Of a DNA stretch of 64,000 nucleotides, positions 1 through 11,079 are shown one piece after another. The notes under the pieces are model-generated. The model was not told where the DNA came from. It saw only the letters and a list, made by a program, of their open reading frames with translations, and ran no database searches. Source of the DNA: Hormiphora californensis. Its lineage: Eukaryota > Ctenophora > Tentaculata > Cydippida > Pleurobrachiidae. The stretch is taken from assembly GCA_020137815.1 (NCBI GenBank), contig CM035357.1, positions 2,279,020-2,343,019 on the forward strand, given 5' to 3'. Position numbers and translations under genes: made by a program. Every line of letters begins with the position of its first letter. Positions within the stretch are counted from its first letter, which is position 1.

Positions 1-37
<37 letters not shown>

Positions 38-968
38 GAGAGAGAGAGAGAAAAGCGAGGGGGATGGAAAATAGACAACGCACACGTGACGGAGAAAAAT
101 ATGGATAGCTAGGAAAAGAGAGATAGAATGAGAGTGAGGTGGTAATATGAGCAGCTCATGAACGCTCTAAGAGAGATAGAGAGATAGATAGATAGAGATG
201 GAGAGAGATAGTATGATCACAAATAGCATTAACTGTGTGCATATGCTAATGAGCTCCCTTTCTCATCCTCCTAAAGACTCTCCCTCCCCCTGCTCTCTCT
301 CGGTGCGGAAATGAAGAGACAGGAATAGTAGCACAACAACAGATCCTCTCCTCTCTTCTTCTCTCCTCCATTCTCCTCTCCCTCTGGAACTGTAGATGAT
401 GCTGTAATAGCACAACAACAGGAGCCTCTCCGATCCTGCTCTCCTCTCTTGGGTCTCCTTCTCTTTATCTGCTGCAGTGGAACTATGTAGATACTGCTGT
501 AATGCAGCTAGTAGATGCAGCACATTAAAGAGAGAGAACAGAGTAGGCATTTTCTTGAAAAATTATCTAGGTAGATGGTAAAGTAGCACATCTGCAGACC
601 TCCTTCTCATTTTCATGTGTCTAGATGGCAGATGCTGCTCTAATAATATGACACAATATCAGTTCTCTGTTCTGTACTCTTCTCCAACTCTATCGTCAGC
701 TCCAATTATATAGGACGTGTGATCAGATAGTACCCTCAGCACGAGGTGTGGCAGTCCGTTGACAGACTCAACAAAAGAATGATGGATTGCGATGTATGAA
801 ATGAGAGAAGGATATGGAGAGAGGTAAAGAAGGAGAGAAAGAGAGGAGCTGAACTGTTTAAACTGGGTAAGCCATGGACAATCTTGGAAATGATATGACA
901 CAAGTCACAATGAATGTACACACACATATTTATGGAATGAAGGGGGAATGTGAGATGAAGGGAGAGGG

Positions 969-1040
<72 letters not shown>

Positions 1041-3118
1041 GAACACTGAAGAGATAGACACACAGATGGATGAAGAACGCTAAACTAAGAGAGATGTAAT
1101 TATAGAATGTTGAGATGACTATCATATGATAGAGAGAAATTCAGAGAGACAAAGATATGCCCCACTAATGACCATGCAAATGGGGGTCCTGGGAGAGATG
1201 GAATGAAGAGTTATGGGGGGCAAGTAGGGAGCTTGATCAGATTCTCACGTAACACAAAACTTGGTTACGAAATAACCCATCCTACATTGTAAAGCGCGCT
1301 GACAAGGGATGGGTTAAGCTCTTCGTTACCAAGTACAAAAAAACATACGTCTACTGTAGAAGTAGATCAATAACTTGAAACTGGGCGGAGGCTACCTTAA
1401 TAAAATGGCCACTGAAAAGCCACAAGAAGGAAGTTGGCTGCGGTTTAAAAAGTAGGGTACAATATGTTATACAACAAAAGTGCCCAACAAACCTATTATA
1501 ATATCACCCTGTAAACTTTACTACATCCCCTGCTAATGCAGCATTCCAAGCGGTCGCTTTGCAACAGGGAAAAGGATGTAAATTACAAAGGACCCCTTCC
1601 CCATTATTATAACACACTATCTCACTCTCGACTCTCTCTCTCCCTTAGTTAATGTAACAATCTTACTCTCAACAATATGTGTTCTCATCGGCACAATATT
1701 TACCCACTATTAAATATATTCTCTCGCCTCTAAAAGGGACACACTAACGGAAAAGCTAAATATATGTACAAGCACAATGTGTCATTTGGGGTGGGTAACG
1801 AATAGCCCTCTGTTTGGGCAGATGTGTAACAACTCTCTCTATCTCTCTATCTCTCTCTATCTCAGGAACACTGCCTCTCTCTCGTCCCCTTGATTGAGTT
1901 ATGGCACCCCGAGTCCTTGTAGTAGGAAAATGAAGCACACACTTTGTACCAAACTACCAAATTTCTCTCTCTCTCTATTTTCCTCTTTCTCTCTCTCCCA
2001 CCCTCTTTCTCTCTATCTTTCTCTCTCTCTGTTATTTCCTCAAACTCATACCACCCCGCACCTTTGAGCCAAATTTGACACTACCCTCCCCCGGGCCAAA
2101 ATGAACTTTGTATCGCGTGTATATCCCCTTCCGGTGTCCAGAAAACATGGTAATTTAAACTTGTTACCAAAATACTCCTTTTCCGGAGAGGTTGGGTGCC
2201 AATTAGAAAATCTCAAAAGAAATAGTCTCGATTTACCCGGTCTCTCGATTTAGAAGACGCAAAGTTTCCCTATAAATTTCAAATGGTCACCAATTATCTA
2301 ACCCTTTCCCTTGACAAACCCGGTAATTCTATTGTAATTTTTTGAAGGATATAATCTTTGGGCAAGTAAAACATAAAACGGGTCAAAACGGGCTAAACTA
2401 AAAGTGGGGCCGATCACCGAACCAAAATTTACCCAATTTACTCACATGGAACTACTTTATTGTAGATGTTGTGCCGGACAACTTTCTGGAGCTTGCAGTC
2501 CTCGGTCTCTTCATCTCGCTCCAATGCTAGAAACTCCCGGAGAGATAGAGGGAGACCGGAATCTGAAATTGATAGAATAGAAATAGAGAGAGGGAGAAAC
2601 TAGAAATAGGGATAGATGGGTAAAGGGTTGCTTTATTCTGAGAGCAATATCGTTAGAGAATAACAAGATATTAACAAGCTTGAGAGACGGGCTGCAGGCT
2701 GCTCCCAGACCCCAGGTGTCGCCGGGGGTCGTGAGAAAGTTGAATAACGTGTGAATTCATTGAGGATCGCGGTAGACCGTGGGAAAGTGCGCGGCTGCGC
2801 GCGCAAAACACTGGCGAATGAGACTCGGAACTTTCCTCACATCCCAGTCGCATGTCTGCTAGTCGTCGAAGAGACGTCCACGTGCGAGCGGCGGGTTTCA
2901 ACTGTAACACAAAAGCGTTGTTGCCGCGGTATGTTGCCACACGTTAGACATAACAATAAACTGTGTCAATTGGTTAGCGTGTATAACACATGGTGAGAGA
3001 GAGAAGGGTGATAAGTGTACCATTTACTGTGGTAATATACAGACCCAAATACCTAACAAAATTGCATTTTCCCATTTCAATTTCAACCCCCCTTTCTAGT
3101 TTCTACCTCAAAACTTAC
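1..3118. other. Microsatellite-rich non-coding stretch
   Basis: No gene is supported here. It holds (GA)n runs at 1-50 and about 967-1034, a mixed TCTC tract near 1830-2030, and a short palindrome at 1262-1336 (see findings). Long open frames are only Glu-Arg or Leu-Ser readings of the dinucleotide repeats. Exons of the PDZ gene that starts to the right may continue into this stretch, but I could not recognise them. Confidence 0.6.
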
Positions 3119-3526
3119 TTTCAGACACAAGAACAAGTGACAGGAGACTCCCTGATCTTCGTATCTCGCACAACAAATCCCAGTGAATAAGCCCGGCAAC
3201 TCCATCCCCATTAACTTGTATAATAATGTCCCCAGGGGAAACATGCCCCTGAGCAACTATCACCGTATCTCGGACACTGCCCACATAACAGAACTGGCCT
3301 GGAAGAGAAGGTTTGTGAGGCATGTTAGGAGTCATAAAACAACAGAAATATATTCTCTAGCTAAACTAGCATGGTTCATGACGACGAGCTAAACCAGAGT
3401 GTGAAAACGATCGATTTTTAATTTGGAAGTCGCTAAATTACCTTTGTCAGATCCTCCCTCGATTGAAATTCCAAAGGAGCCATCGGAAGAGCGGGAGAGT
3501 TTTACGGTTTTCACCGCAAGCTCCCA
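3119..3526 (-). CDS. PDZ-domain protein, two exons (partial gene)
   Basis: Two exons on the minus strand join in phase. Exon A is 3526-3442: acceptor CAG at 3529-3527, donor GTAAT, ending in phase 1. Exon B is 3298-3119: acceptor CAG, donor GTAAG. Exon A gives TVKLSRSSDGSFGISIEGG, the usual first strands and carboxylate-binding loop of a PDZ domain; the motif here is SFGI in place of GLGF. Exon B continues with SPGDIIIQVNG and then the helix-2 and last-strand region ending LLSLVLV, completing one PDZ domain. PDZ domains bind C-terminal peptides and build scaffolds at membranes. The rest of the gene was not recognised, so the parent family is unknown. The CCAAT cluster at 4.56-4.69 kb lies upstream and could be its promoter; this is inference. 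Confidence 0.68.
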
Positions 3527-3902
3527 CTGAGCTAACACCATTATAACTGGGTAGCGGGTTGATCTACATCATACCTTCCTAGAGATAGGAAAGAGGGGTG
3601 GTGAGTTGGGACTTGGGAGACAGAGCGAGGGGTGTCGTGACGGAGCATGGAGGGGGTAAGATTTCGGGTTTCACAAAAATAATATAGCGACAGAATGGAG
3701 CGAGGAAATACAGAGATCAAAGGGAAAAGTCACAACTCAAGTATTTTACTGAGTAGGGGGAGGAGATTGGGCACAAGAAATAATATGACGAAGTGAGGTG
3801 AATAATTCCGCCATACGGTAACGAAGGTGGCCTTTCATCTCTCCACGAGTTGCGACGTGCCGGAGAGAGCAAAATCTCTCGCTCTCAGAGAGTCTCTTAT
3901 CC

Positions 3903-3955
<53 letters not shown>

Positions 3956-3962
3956 CTCTCTC

Positions 3963-4003
<41 letters not shown>

Positions 4004-4197
4004 TCTCTATCTCTCTCTATCTCTCTCTCCTATTTTCCCCTTTTCTATTTCTCTCCATTCTTTGTCCTTCCCTCCCTATGTCTTTTCGCAATTATGAATC
4101 ACAAGGTCACGACAATATAAAATATCGAGTTACTTGCATAATATCACTGCCGATTTACTCTCTCCCACCCACTTACTGTCTCCCATTCAATGTCTCC

Positions 4198-4235
<38 letters not shown>

Positions 4236-4560
4236 CCCCCCACGAACTGCACCTGTGTAACAGATCATTAATCTACTGTGAGATTACCAACACACCAATA
4301 CAATTATCAAATATCACAAAGGAATTGATTCACAAATCTCAGTGCTATAATTTCTCACAGGTCAACTAAAGTTGGCATACTCCCAAATCTAGCACACTCT
4401 CTCTTCCTCCGCGACACTTTATAATATTACTTCTCTGTCCGTCGCTAAGTGCAACTCCATCAATTGTCTAGGAGAGTTCAGAGTGGCTCTTCTCTCTCTT
4501 TTTCTCTCTAAAATGTCTGAGCCGGTGCTCCCACTGTGTACTCCAGCCCCCCCCCCCCAG
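3527..4560. other. Upstream region with (CT)n microsatellites
   Basis: This contains (CT)n runs at about 3906-4030 and 4201-4230. The long frames here are Ser-Leu readings of the repeat and are not genes. A short minus-strand frame starting with ATG near 3650 could be an upstream exon of the PDZ gene, but its phase does not fit the PDZ exon, so I do not call it. Confidence 0.5.
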
Positions 4561-4720
4561 ATTGGACGTGCTATTTCCTGGATACTTCCAGGGTACTAGC
4601 CAATGAGCGCCGCTAATCGCTATCACGTGATCAAAACCGGCCAATCAGAGAGCTCTTATTGAGTCACGGGACGCTTTCATGATCCAATCAAAACAGAGAA
4701 GTGCTGAATACACATTGTGT
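4561..4720. promoter_or_regulatory. Candidate promoter: four CCAAT boxes plus E-box
   Basis: CCAAT boxes occur at 4561-4565 (reverse orientation, ATTGG), 4600-4604, 4641-4645 and 4684-4688, at near-regular 39-43 bp spacing. A CACGTG E-box lies at 4624-4629 and a TGAGTCA AP-1-like site near 4660. Regularly spaced CCAAT boxes are typical of NF-Y-driven promoters. The nearest gene is the PDZ gene on the minus strand. Confidence 0.5.
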
Positions 4721-5128
4721 ATCTTATAGTGCCGATCTGCGAAGTAGTAGTATGTGTAAAAACAGGAATCGCGACAGTTATCAGTTTTTCGGCATGCAGA
4801 ATATTATTCAGAATAATTCACATGAGGTCGCGAAATTGAAATTTTTAGGGCAGGATGGAGAGAGAAACAGATAGAGCGAGAGAGGAAAGAAGGACATACG
4901 GACTATAACAGCATAACAGACAAATATGAACCCTCATCCAGTTATCTCACTCTCTCTATCTCTCTATCTCTCTATCCCACTCTCTCTCTAATTATTCATT
5001 TCAAGTTTTCGCTTGGAAGTTACAGTCAGAGTTATCATAAGGACTCGAAATGGAATATTATATGCGTACACACGTATCACACCTTCCTCCCTAGTGACAC
5101 ATTCTAGGGTGAGAGAGAGAGAGAAAGT

Positions 5129-5191
<63 letters not shown>

Positions 5192-5741
5192 AGGAATTTG
5201 GGCAGAGTTTCAAGCTGCATATGAGAATTGTGACTAGCTCAAGTGTTACATGCAACTTGCTATCTAAAGTCCTTCTTTACCTTCCAAGATATCTCTCTCT
5301 TTCTCTATTGACTCTTATATTCCTCTTTCTCTCTCTCTCTCTCTCTCTCCCTTTATCTCAACCTCTCTCTCTCTCCTCTTCTCTCTCTCTACTTCTAGAT
5401 ATTTCATTGTTCCTGCAATCCCAGAAACAAACAACAAAGGATGTGATGAACATGAAATATGGAATCAAGAAGACTTTGTAAACGGCTGGGGAGGGGGGAA
5501 TAAAACACAGATACTCTCTGATAATAAAGTTAAGTTTGTAATAAAATAAATAGCTTACTTATATAACATATTTATACACGTACTATACAACTTATCATGT
5601 CACATCAATCATTATTCAATAAAAATGCCATCCAGCAGCTGTCATCAGATTGTCATCACCCCGTCACATTCCACATTTTTTTCTACCTTCATCCTCCATC
5701 CTTTCTCCCGGAATTATCTTTCTTCACAATTCCTCTCAGCT
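4721..5741. other. Intergenic DNA with (GA)n and (CT)n runs
   Basis: It holds a (GA)n run at about 5107-5184 that ends in a G tract, and a (CT)n region at about 5320-5395. The stretch 5480-5741 lies just beyond the tectonic stop codon and should hold its 3' UTR. No further gene is visible. Confidence 0.5.
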
Positions 5742-7301
5742 CTACTCTTCTGGATGTCCTAGTTCATTGTAAAGAATAGCACCACTCACGACAGCGAACA
5801 CCCCGATTATCACCAACAAAATCTGAATCGGCACCGAATACTGTGGTAACCCCCCTCCAATCCTACTCAACAAATTCCCCTCTTTTCCATCACCCTTATT
5901 AGCATTCTCCCACCTAACCATCAGATAAAAATCCATCTTTCCTCCTAGTAATCCCTGAGTTTGGAGCTCCACCAAGTTTGTACTACTAACAGACACACCC
6001 ACCGACTCAACATCCATTTCCGGGTGAACCCTGCTGCCTGTGTGCCGGTGTCGCACCGTTACAATAACAGTCTGCGGGACAGAGGAACAGGAGGTTATGG
6101 TGGCAATCTGCCAAGGAATCTCCAGCCATTCAGTTTCGGTAGCAGGGTCAGAGTTGGAGAATTTGGAAATAAAGGCAGGGAGAGAGGAAAAGACGGTGAA
6201 ATCTGTTGTGCAATTGGTAGTTGATTCAATTGTGGTTGAAACTGGTTTGGAGCAACTTGCAATTATTGTGTTACCAAACGACACAGCCCCAGTGTTTGGG
6301 GTACAACCTGCGACACCAGAAAACGGGGTAAAAGATGAAATGGTAGAATCTGAGTCCTTGAATTTTACCTCCTCTCCAACCCTATATCTCTCATATCGTG
6401 GAGGTGAGTTAGGGTAAACTTTCGAGTTGGAAATAAAGCTAACAACACTCTCCAGTGGAGCTGAGTTTCCAATCGTAATGGTTTTGAGAGTCATCTCAAG
6501 GTCAGCACTCATTAGTCCCATACTGTTGTGAGTTATTGTCAGACTCATCTTACTCATCACATTTTCACAACTCCCACTATTCTCACTAGGTGCTGTACAG
6601 GGTGTCTCACTGCCAACAGTATCCAAACATTTCACAGTTACCGTGACATTATCGGTTTCGGATTCCCGTTGGTTGACAAGGAGGGAGATGCCGGTATCAT
6701 ATTGGGTTGAGTCTGCATTCTGTCCTGTTGTACAGATACCGGACGTGATTGTTCGGGTGCATGTTGCAGATGTATTTCGGAGATAAAGTACTGAATTGTG
6801 AACACATGTTCCGCCGGAAAGGGTTGCCGGAAGGAGGAGGGAACGTTTGTAGTTTGATGAAACGTAGTATATCGGGTCTTCAGCTAGTAGTCGGGATGTC
6901 TCATTATCACTGTTCGAATAGTTGAATGAGTTTACAATAAACGCAGTATTTTGATCGGTGTCACTTGAAACCATGTTGCTGTCATCTTGGTTAAAGTTGA
7001 CAGTAGAAGTTGATTCTGTAGATGTGGAGGGCATCTGAAAACAGTAATCTGATCCGTTTGTGGTGTAGATTAATCCGTCCCGAGACGATATTTGGCTGAA
7101 AACCGCACTACTGATGCATTTTTCAGTTACAGTTTCTGTAGTAGTGGAAGAACTCTGGCAATCAAAAAGAGTTTTCTCCGTTGTAGAACAGTCTGGATCG
7201 CAACAGCACAGTAAATCGCACCCCGAGGAGTCGTCACACGGACAGAATGAAGCCGTTACGATGAGGAGATAGTATAGGATCCATATTGAGTGTGATAACA
7301 T
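5742..7301 (-). CDS. Tectonic family protein (ciliary transition zone), single exon
   Basis: A 519-residue intact reading frame. It begins with a hydrophobic signal peptide (about residues 7-19), followed by the tectonic hallmark cysteine cluster CDLLCCCDPDC at residues 28-38, a long Ser/Thr-rich extracellular region with many N-glycosylation sequons, and a single C-terminal transmembrane segment (about 490-511: QILLVIIGVFAVVSGAIL). This is the domain order of the tectonic family (TCTN1-3), components of the B9/MKS transition-zone complex that gates entry to cilia and supports Hedgehog signalling in vertebrates. Assignment to one of the three vertebrate paralogues is not possible by eye. It is intronless, unlike most genes in this window. 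It is head-to-head with the gene starting at 7794, about 490 bp apart, so a shared bidirectional promoter is likely. Confidence 0.88.
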   Translation of the reverse strand: MLSHSIWILYYLLIVTASFCPCDDSSGCDLLCCCDPDCSTTEKTLFDCQSSSTTTETVTEKCISSAVFSQISSRDGLIYTTNGSDYCFQMPSTSTESTSTVNFNQDDSNMVSSDTDQNTAFIVNSFNYSNSDNETSRLLAEDPIYYVSSNYKRSLLLPATLSGGTCVHNSVLYLRNTSATCTRTITSGICTTGQNADSTQYDTGISLLVNQRESETDNVTVTVKCLDTVGSETPCTAPSENSGSCENVMSKMSLTITHNSMGLMSADLEMTLKTITIGNSAPLESVVSFISNSKVYPNSPPRYERYRVGEEVKFKDSDSTISSFTPFSGVAGCTPNTGAVSFGNTIIASCSKPVSTTIESTTNCTTDFTVFSSLPAFISKFSNSDPATETEWLEIPWQIATITSCSSVPQTVIVTVRHRHTGSRVHPEMDVESVGVSVSSTNLVELQTQGLLGGKMDFYLMVRWENANKGDGKEGNLLSRIGGGLPQYSVPIQILLVIIGVFAVVSGAILYNELGHPEE

Positions 7302-7793
7302 TCTCAGATTGCCTAAAATTGTGTGTTTTTGAAGGTTTTCGGGAAAGAAAAATTTTAAAAGCCAAAAAGTTTTAAATTTTGTGTCAGGAAAATTGCGCGG
7401 CGCTAAATGCAGTTAAAAATAATTTTAATTAGCGCGCTCCGTTATTTCTCGCGCAGATCGTTCAAAATCATGATCATGATCTGTATCTGATCAAAAAGTT
7501 TATTTGTTGAGTCGCTTTTTTTAAATCAAAAGTTTTCAGATTTTTTAATTTGCCTGTTGCCAAAGAGTTACAAACTTGTACAAACAGTTGTCTGCAGTCT
7601 GTTTTACGTCAATCTGACACATAAAAAAAGTTTAAGATTAATGCCATGGCATTCTTTTTAGGATTTCAACGGAAAACTGGCTCCGATCGCCGATCAGTTC
7701 TATCGCCAACTGCCAAGCATGCTGGTAGTGTGTATTTTATTCATATAATTTATTCTGAACGATTTCTAAAATTAGCCCGGTTTCAGGCGAAGC
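7302..7793. promoter_or_regulatory. Bidirectional promoter region between two divergent genes
   Basis: About 490 bp separate the start codons of the divergent tectonic and tail-anchored genes. The segment has GCGC-rich patches (around 7394-7460), including TTTCTCGCGC, which resembles an E2F site. A splice acceptor (CAG at 7784-7786) lies just before the plus-strand start codon, so the plus gene probably has a 5' UTR intron. I looked for an RFX X-box, common at ciliary genes, and found only an imperfect match (GTTGCCAAAGAGTTAC, near 7556). Confidence 0.5.
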
Positions 7794-9548
7794 ATGGCTT
7801 GCGCCGAGGCGCCAAAGTTTGATAAAAGTGAAGCATCAAGATCCGAGAAACGCTACATCCTACCAAGTTTTCCCGATGATTCACTGAAACCCGTCCGACC
7901 ATGGAGAAGATCAATGATCGACGGTTTACGGCGCTTATCTTCATATTTTTCCGAAAGTTCCTACAGTGTCAGTGATGATGATGATGATGAAGACGGTGAT
8001 AATAGAACACGGGTTTATAACCGTGCAATGGCCACTATATCTCTCGTTCCCGATCCAGATATTTCAGTTCAGGATGCAATTATTACCCTCGAGGAGAGCT
8101 TACAAAATAAAATCGAGTTGATTGAATGTTTGAGCCTGTACGATTCAGAACATCCCCGGGAACCTGTCGTACAGTTCAGAGAGACACCACAACAACATTT
8201 GTATGAACTTAGCGATAGTCTTATAACCGATGACTCCATGAGCCCAACAGGTTTTGTTGTACCTGAGTATACCCCTGCACTACCTGGGTTAATGGGTTTA
8301 CAAAATTATATCGATGAAATGCCCCGGGACATTGTTCGTAAAAATAAACCACCTGGACTCAAACTTTCGTCTTCTGAAATACTTTCAAAGCAACCGAAAT
8401 CAAGTCCGGCAACTAATATTCTGAGCACTCGGCAGCGGTTTTTGTCTGATTTGGAGGACAGTGACTTCAGCTGGAGCTCTGATGATGGATTGAAGGATGG
8501 AAGGGTTTTGGAAAAGAGGGGAGTTATCATCAAGGAATCTCGAGATGAGGAAGTGTATTTGAAGAGGAGAGATTTTAAGGAAGACTTCAAGGAATTAGAT
8601 AGAATGGAGCTGCAAGGTGGTTTCAACGAATACAGCGGAATTGTGTTACAAGGTGGTAATATCAGTTCAGAAACGGAACCCCCTAAACTAGATTTGAAGA
8701 AGAGAGATTCTAACGTAGTAAGATGTGATCCTGGTCCTTCTGAACAGTTTGGCGGTGGTTTAGGCTCCAAAATTAGACGGGACAGTCTTATGGAGATCGT
8801 GAAAAGAACTCCGGTTCGCTCAGGAAAGACGCATTCTATTAAAATTTGGGAGGGTGCGGAATCGGAATCAGAGGGAGAGGAAGAAGAAGAGGAAGAGGAA
8901 GAAGAGGAAGAAGAAGAAGAGGAAGAGGAAGAAGAGTGGGAGGGGGACGAAGAAGAAGAAGAAGAAGAAGAGAACGAATATATTTTAAGTGAGGTGTCAC
9001 CACCCAGTGAAGATGAAGAACACTCTGAGAGTGATTTAGGAAGGATTCAGTCCGATTCCCCTGATTTGATCGATATCTCGCCCGTTCTTGACACGTTACT
9101 GGACTATGAAAACTCCATGAAAGGAATCCTCAAAAAGAGGACAGCATTCCGGATGTCGGCCCCATCGGCATTTTACTCAGAAAGCCACATTGGTGCCGTT
9201 GCCCCTCAAAATATCATGGCACCTGATGATCGAGCATACCACAGTCACGATTCGTTTGTTCGAAAGATCAAACCACGACCCTCTAGAGTTTCCCTTCCCT
9301 CTACACTCTCTAAACTCCAACATACGCTCAAAGCGAACCGAGCATTCCTGAACTCAATCAAACAAACCAAGGATGCGAAGAACGATGCTGTGAATAATGC
9401 CCTTATTGCATGTCTGACAATGAACGCTAAGAAATATGACCGAGAGATTCGGCAAAAGACAGTAGATATAGTGTTTAGGTATCTTGGATTCGGACTTGTA
9501 TTCTCATTCGTCGGATTTACCATTACTCGAGTTTTTAGAAGACTTTAG
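7794..9548 (+). CDS. Acidic tail-anchored protein of unknown function
   Basis: An intact 584-residue frame in one coding exon. The N-terminal part is serine-rich with an SDDDDDEDGD patch near residue 60. There is a long Glu-rich tract (about residues 360-400, interrupted by WEGDE) followed by a second acidic patch. The C-terminal 100 residues are basic and helical, ending in one hydrophobic segment (about 562-578, LGFGLVFSFVGFTITRVF) and a short basic tail (RRL), as in tail-anchored proteins. No family was recognised. The open frame is real on length and on codon-like composition outside the Glu tract. The start is the first ATG after a probable 5' UTR splice acceptor. The Glu tract (GAA/GAG repeat at 8877-8970) is likely to vary in length. 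Confidence 0.75.
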   Translation: MACAEAPKFDKSEASRSEKRYILPSFPDDSLKPVRPWRRSMIDGLRRLSSYFSESSYSVSDDDDDEDGDNRTRVYNRAMATISLVPDPDISVQDAIITLEESLQNKIELIECLSLYDSEHPREPVVQFRETPQQHLYELSDSLITDDSMSPTGFVVPEYTPALPGLMGLQNYIDEMPRDIVRKNKPPGLKLSSSEILSKQPKSSPATNILSTRQRFLSDLEDSDFSWSSDDGLKDGRVLEKRGVIIKESRDEEVYLKRRDFKEDFKELDRMELQGGFNEYSGIVLQGGNISSETEPPKLDLKKRDSNVVRCDPGPSEQFGGGLGSKIRRDSLMEIVKRTPVRSGKTHSIKIWEGAESESEGEEEEEEEEEEEEEEEEEEEEWEGDEEEEEEEENEYILSEVSPPSEDEEHSESDLGRIQSDSPDLIDISPVLDTLLDYENSMKGILKKRTAFRMSAPSAFYSESHIGAVAPQNIMAPDDRAYHSHDSFVRKIKPRPSRVSLPSTLSKLQHTLKANRAFLNSIKQTKDAKNDAVNNALIACLTMNAKKYDREIRQKTVDIVFRYLGFGLVFSFVGFTITRVFRRL

Positions 9549-9896
9549 GACAATCTTTAGTGTATCTGATTTAGTTTGACCTGAATATGAAATAGGAGAC
9601 TAGTAAAATTTGTAGCTTCTTTTTAAACCTCCCGATGGTTGTTCAACAATTAAGTTTTAGAATATGATTTTTAGTTTTTTTATAACCGTTTGACAAATGC
9701 ATGTCTGTGTTCTCTGTATGTTTTAAACTTTCAATGTAAATGTTATTACAAGGTATCCTTGTTTTTTAAGAAAATGTTTTTTTTCTGTTAACTGTCATCG
9801 TTTCTCTCCCAAATATATTCCAATGTACCATGTATACCTTCTTACCCCCCCCCCCCCGATAATCCTCTCCCAATCTCCCTCTTTCTCTAGGCCACC
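9549..9896. other. 3' UTR of the tail-anchored gene and NELF-A leader
   Basis: AT-rich sequence follows the stop at 9548. A poly-C tract (about 9846-9858) and a pyrimidine tract then run up to CTCTAG at 9885-9890. The next bases, GCCACCATGG (9891-9900), are a textbook Kozak start for NELF-A. The CTCTAG could also be a splice acceptor, with an unseen upstream exon. Confidence 0.45.
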
Positions 9897-11079
9897 ATGG
9901 ATATATGTCGCCTTCCTCCATAACAAGCTCGATTCAGCCGACCAAGTGGAGCGGGGAGAACATCGTCTCCTCCCTAACTCCAGAATTCTGTGCCAGTATT
10001 AAAACTTGCTACCACTCCCTCGAGCCTCAGGTGAAGATCAAACTCCTCCTGGCCATCCTCCACATGCCCCAGAAAATGATGGAAAATGCGTCAACCGAGC
10101 TACAGGAGATCTTCGCCCTAGCAGATAATGATACCGATGAGTGGCCACGTGTTATCTCCAAAATGCTCAAGGATTTTCCGCGGGAGGGTGTGGTTAAGAC
10201 TGATCCTGTCCGATGAAAACTGGTGCGATGCAGTCAAGAATATCTCTTCAATGCTAGCGGAATCTGCTAGTGCCGAACCTCCGACCCTTGGAGCGGTTAT
10301 ACATGAGTGGGGCATCCAATAAATCTATCACGACACAGCAGCATTTCAAATTTAGTGCACGGCACAAAAGCACCGCTGCCAGAGCGGAGCTGATTGCAAA
10401 GGGTCGAGAGATGCAGGAGCAGAAACGAAGGGAGGAGGAAGCTAAAAGGGACGACGGAGGCATACCGCAGTACAGGGGCCAAACCACAGCTGTACCAACA
10501 CCAGCCGCCAGGAAACCTGTCTCCAGTCTCCAAGCGGCGTTCAAAGCACGTGAGAAAAGTGGTGTTAAGATCTTAGAGATGGACGAAGCGCCGATTCCAG
10601 AACCAAGAAAAAGAGCCAGGAAGGCTGTGGATAGAACCCGTTCCCAGGATGATGGACCGGCAGATGGAGATTTATCTTTCCAAGAATTTGGAAAATATCC
10701 CAACCCCCCAGAAACACCGGGTGGTGCAGATTTCTCGTATGTCCCCCCTCCTACACCCTCCCTTTTCTCTCCTACCGGGGTGGATGTCATCAACAACACT
10801 TATCTAGACCCGGAAACCCTGCGGTCCCTCCACAGTATCCTTGAAAAGAGTAACCAGCTTCAGGAGACAGAACAAGCCATTATTGTTAACTTTCTGAAAG
10901 GAAACAGACAGAATCCTCAGCCTGAAAAGGGCAATGCAGTGACGATCTTGTTGAATAGTGAGATTGAGAGGGACGCTGAGGGTGGGAGAGCACAGCTAGT
11001 CGAGATTCTGTTTGAGATGAACTATGAGACAGGGAGGTGGAGACGGTTGAAGAGACAATCACCCTACCATCTTGGGTGA
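9897..11079 (+). CDS. NELFA: NELF-A, negative elongation factor subunit (several frameshifts)
   Basis: The conserved NELF-A parts are all present but spread over successive frames. LHNKLDSADQ (9916-9945) matches the family N-terminus. WSGENIVSSLTPEF through MLKDFPREGV (from 9947) is the helical N-terminal domain. VKNISSMLAESA is read one frame further on, and LRPLERLYM through FKFSARHKS (from 10273) another frame on. The C-terminus SGVKILEMDE, then FEMNYETGRWRRLK, ends at 11079 and is the conserved NELF-A tail. NELF-A is part of the NELF complex that holds RNA polymerase II at promoter-proximal pause sites with DSIF. Frame changes fall near 9911, 9946, 10190 and 10270, each a +1 step. Assembly indels are the simplest cause; pseudogenisation is the alternative. 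The coding region has no introns. Confidence 0.85.

Noticed and set aside
8306-8770. 154-residue minus-strand frame
   Set aside because: Antisense shadow of the tail-anchored protein gene.
10254-10799. 181-residue minus-strand frame opposite NELF-A
   Set aside because: It is the antisense shadow of the conserved NELF-A coding sequence.
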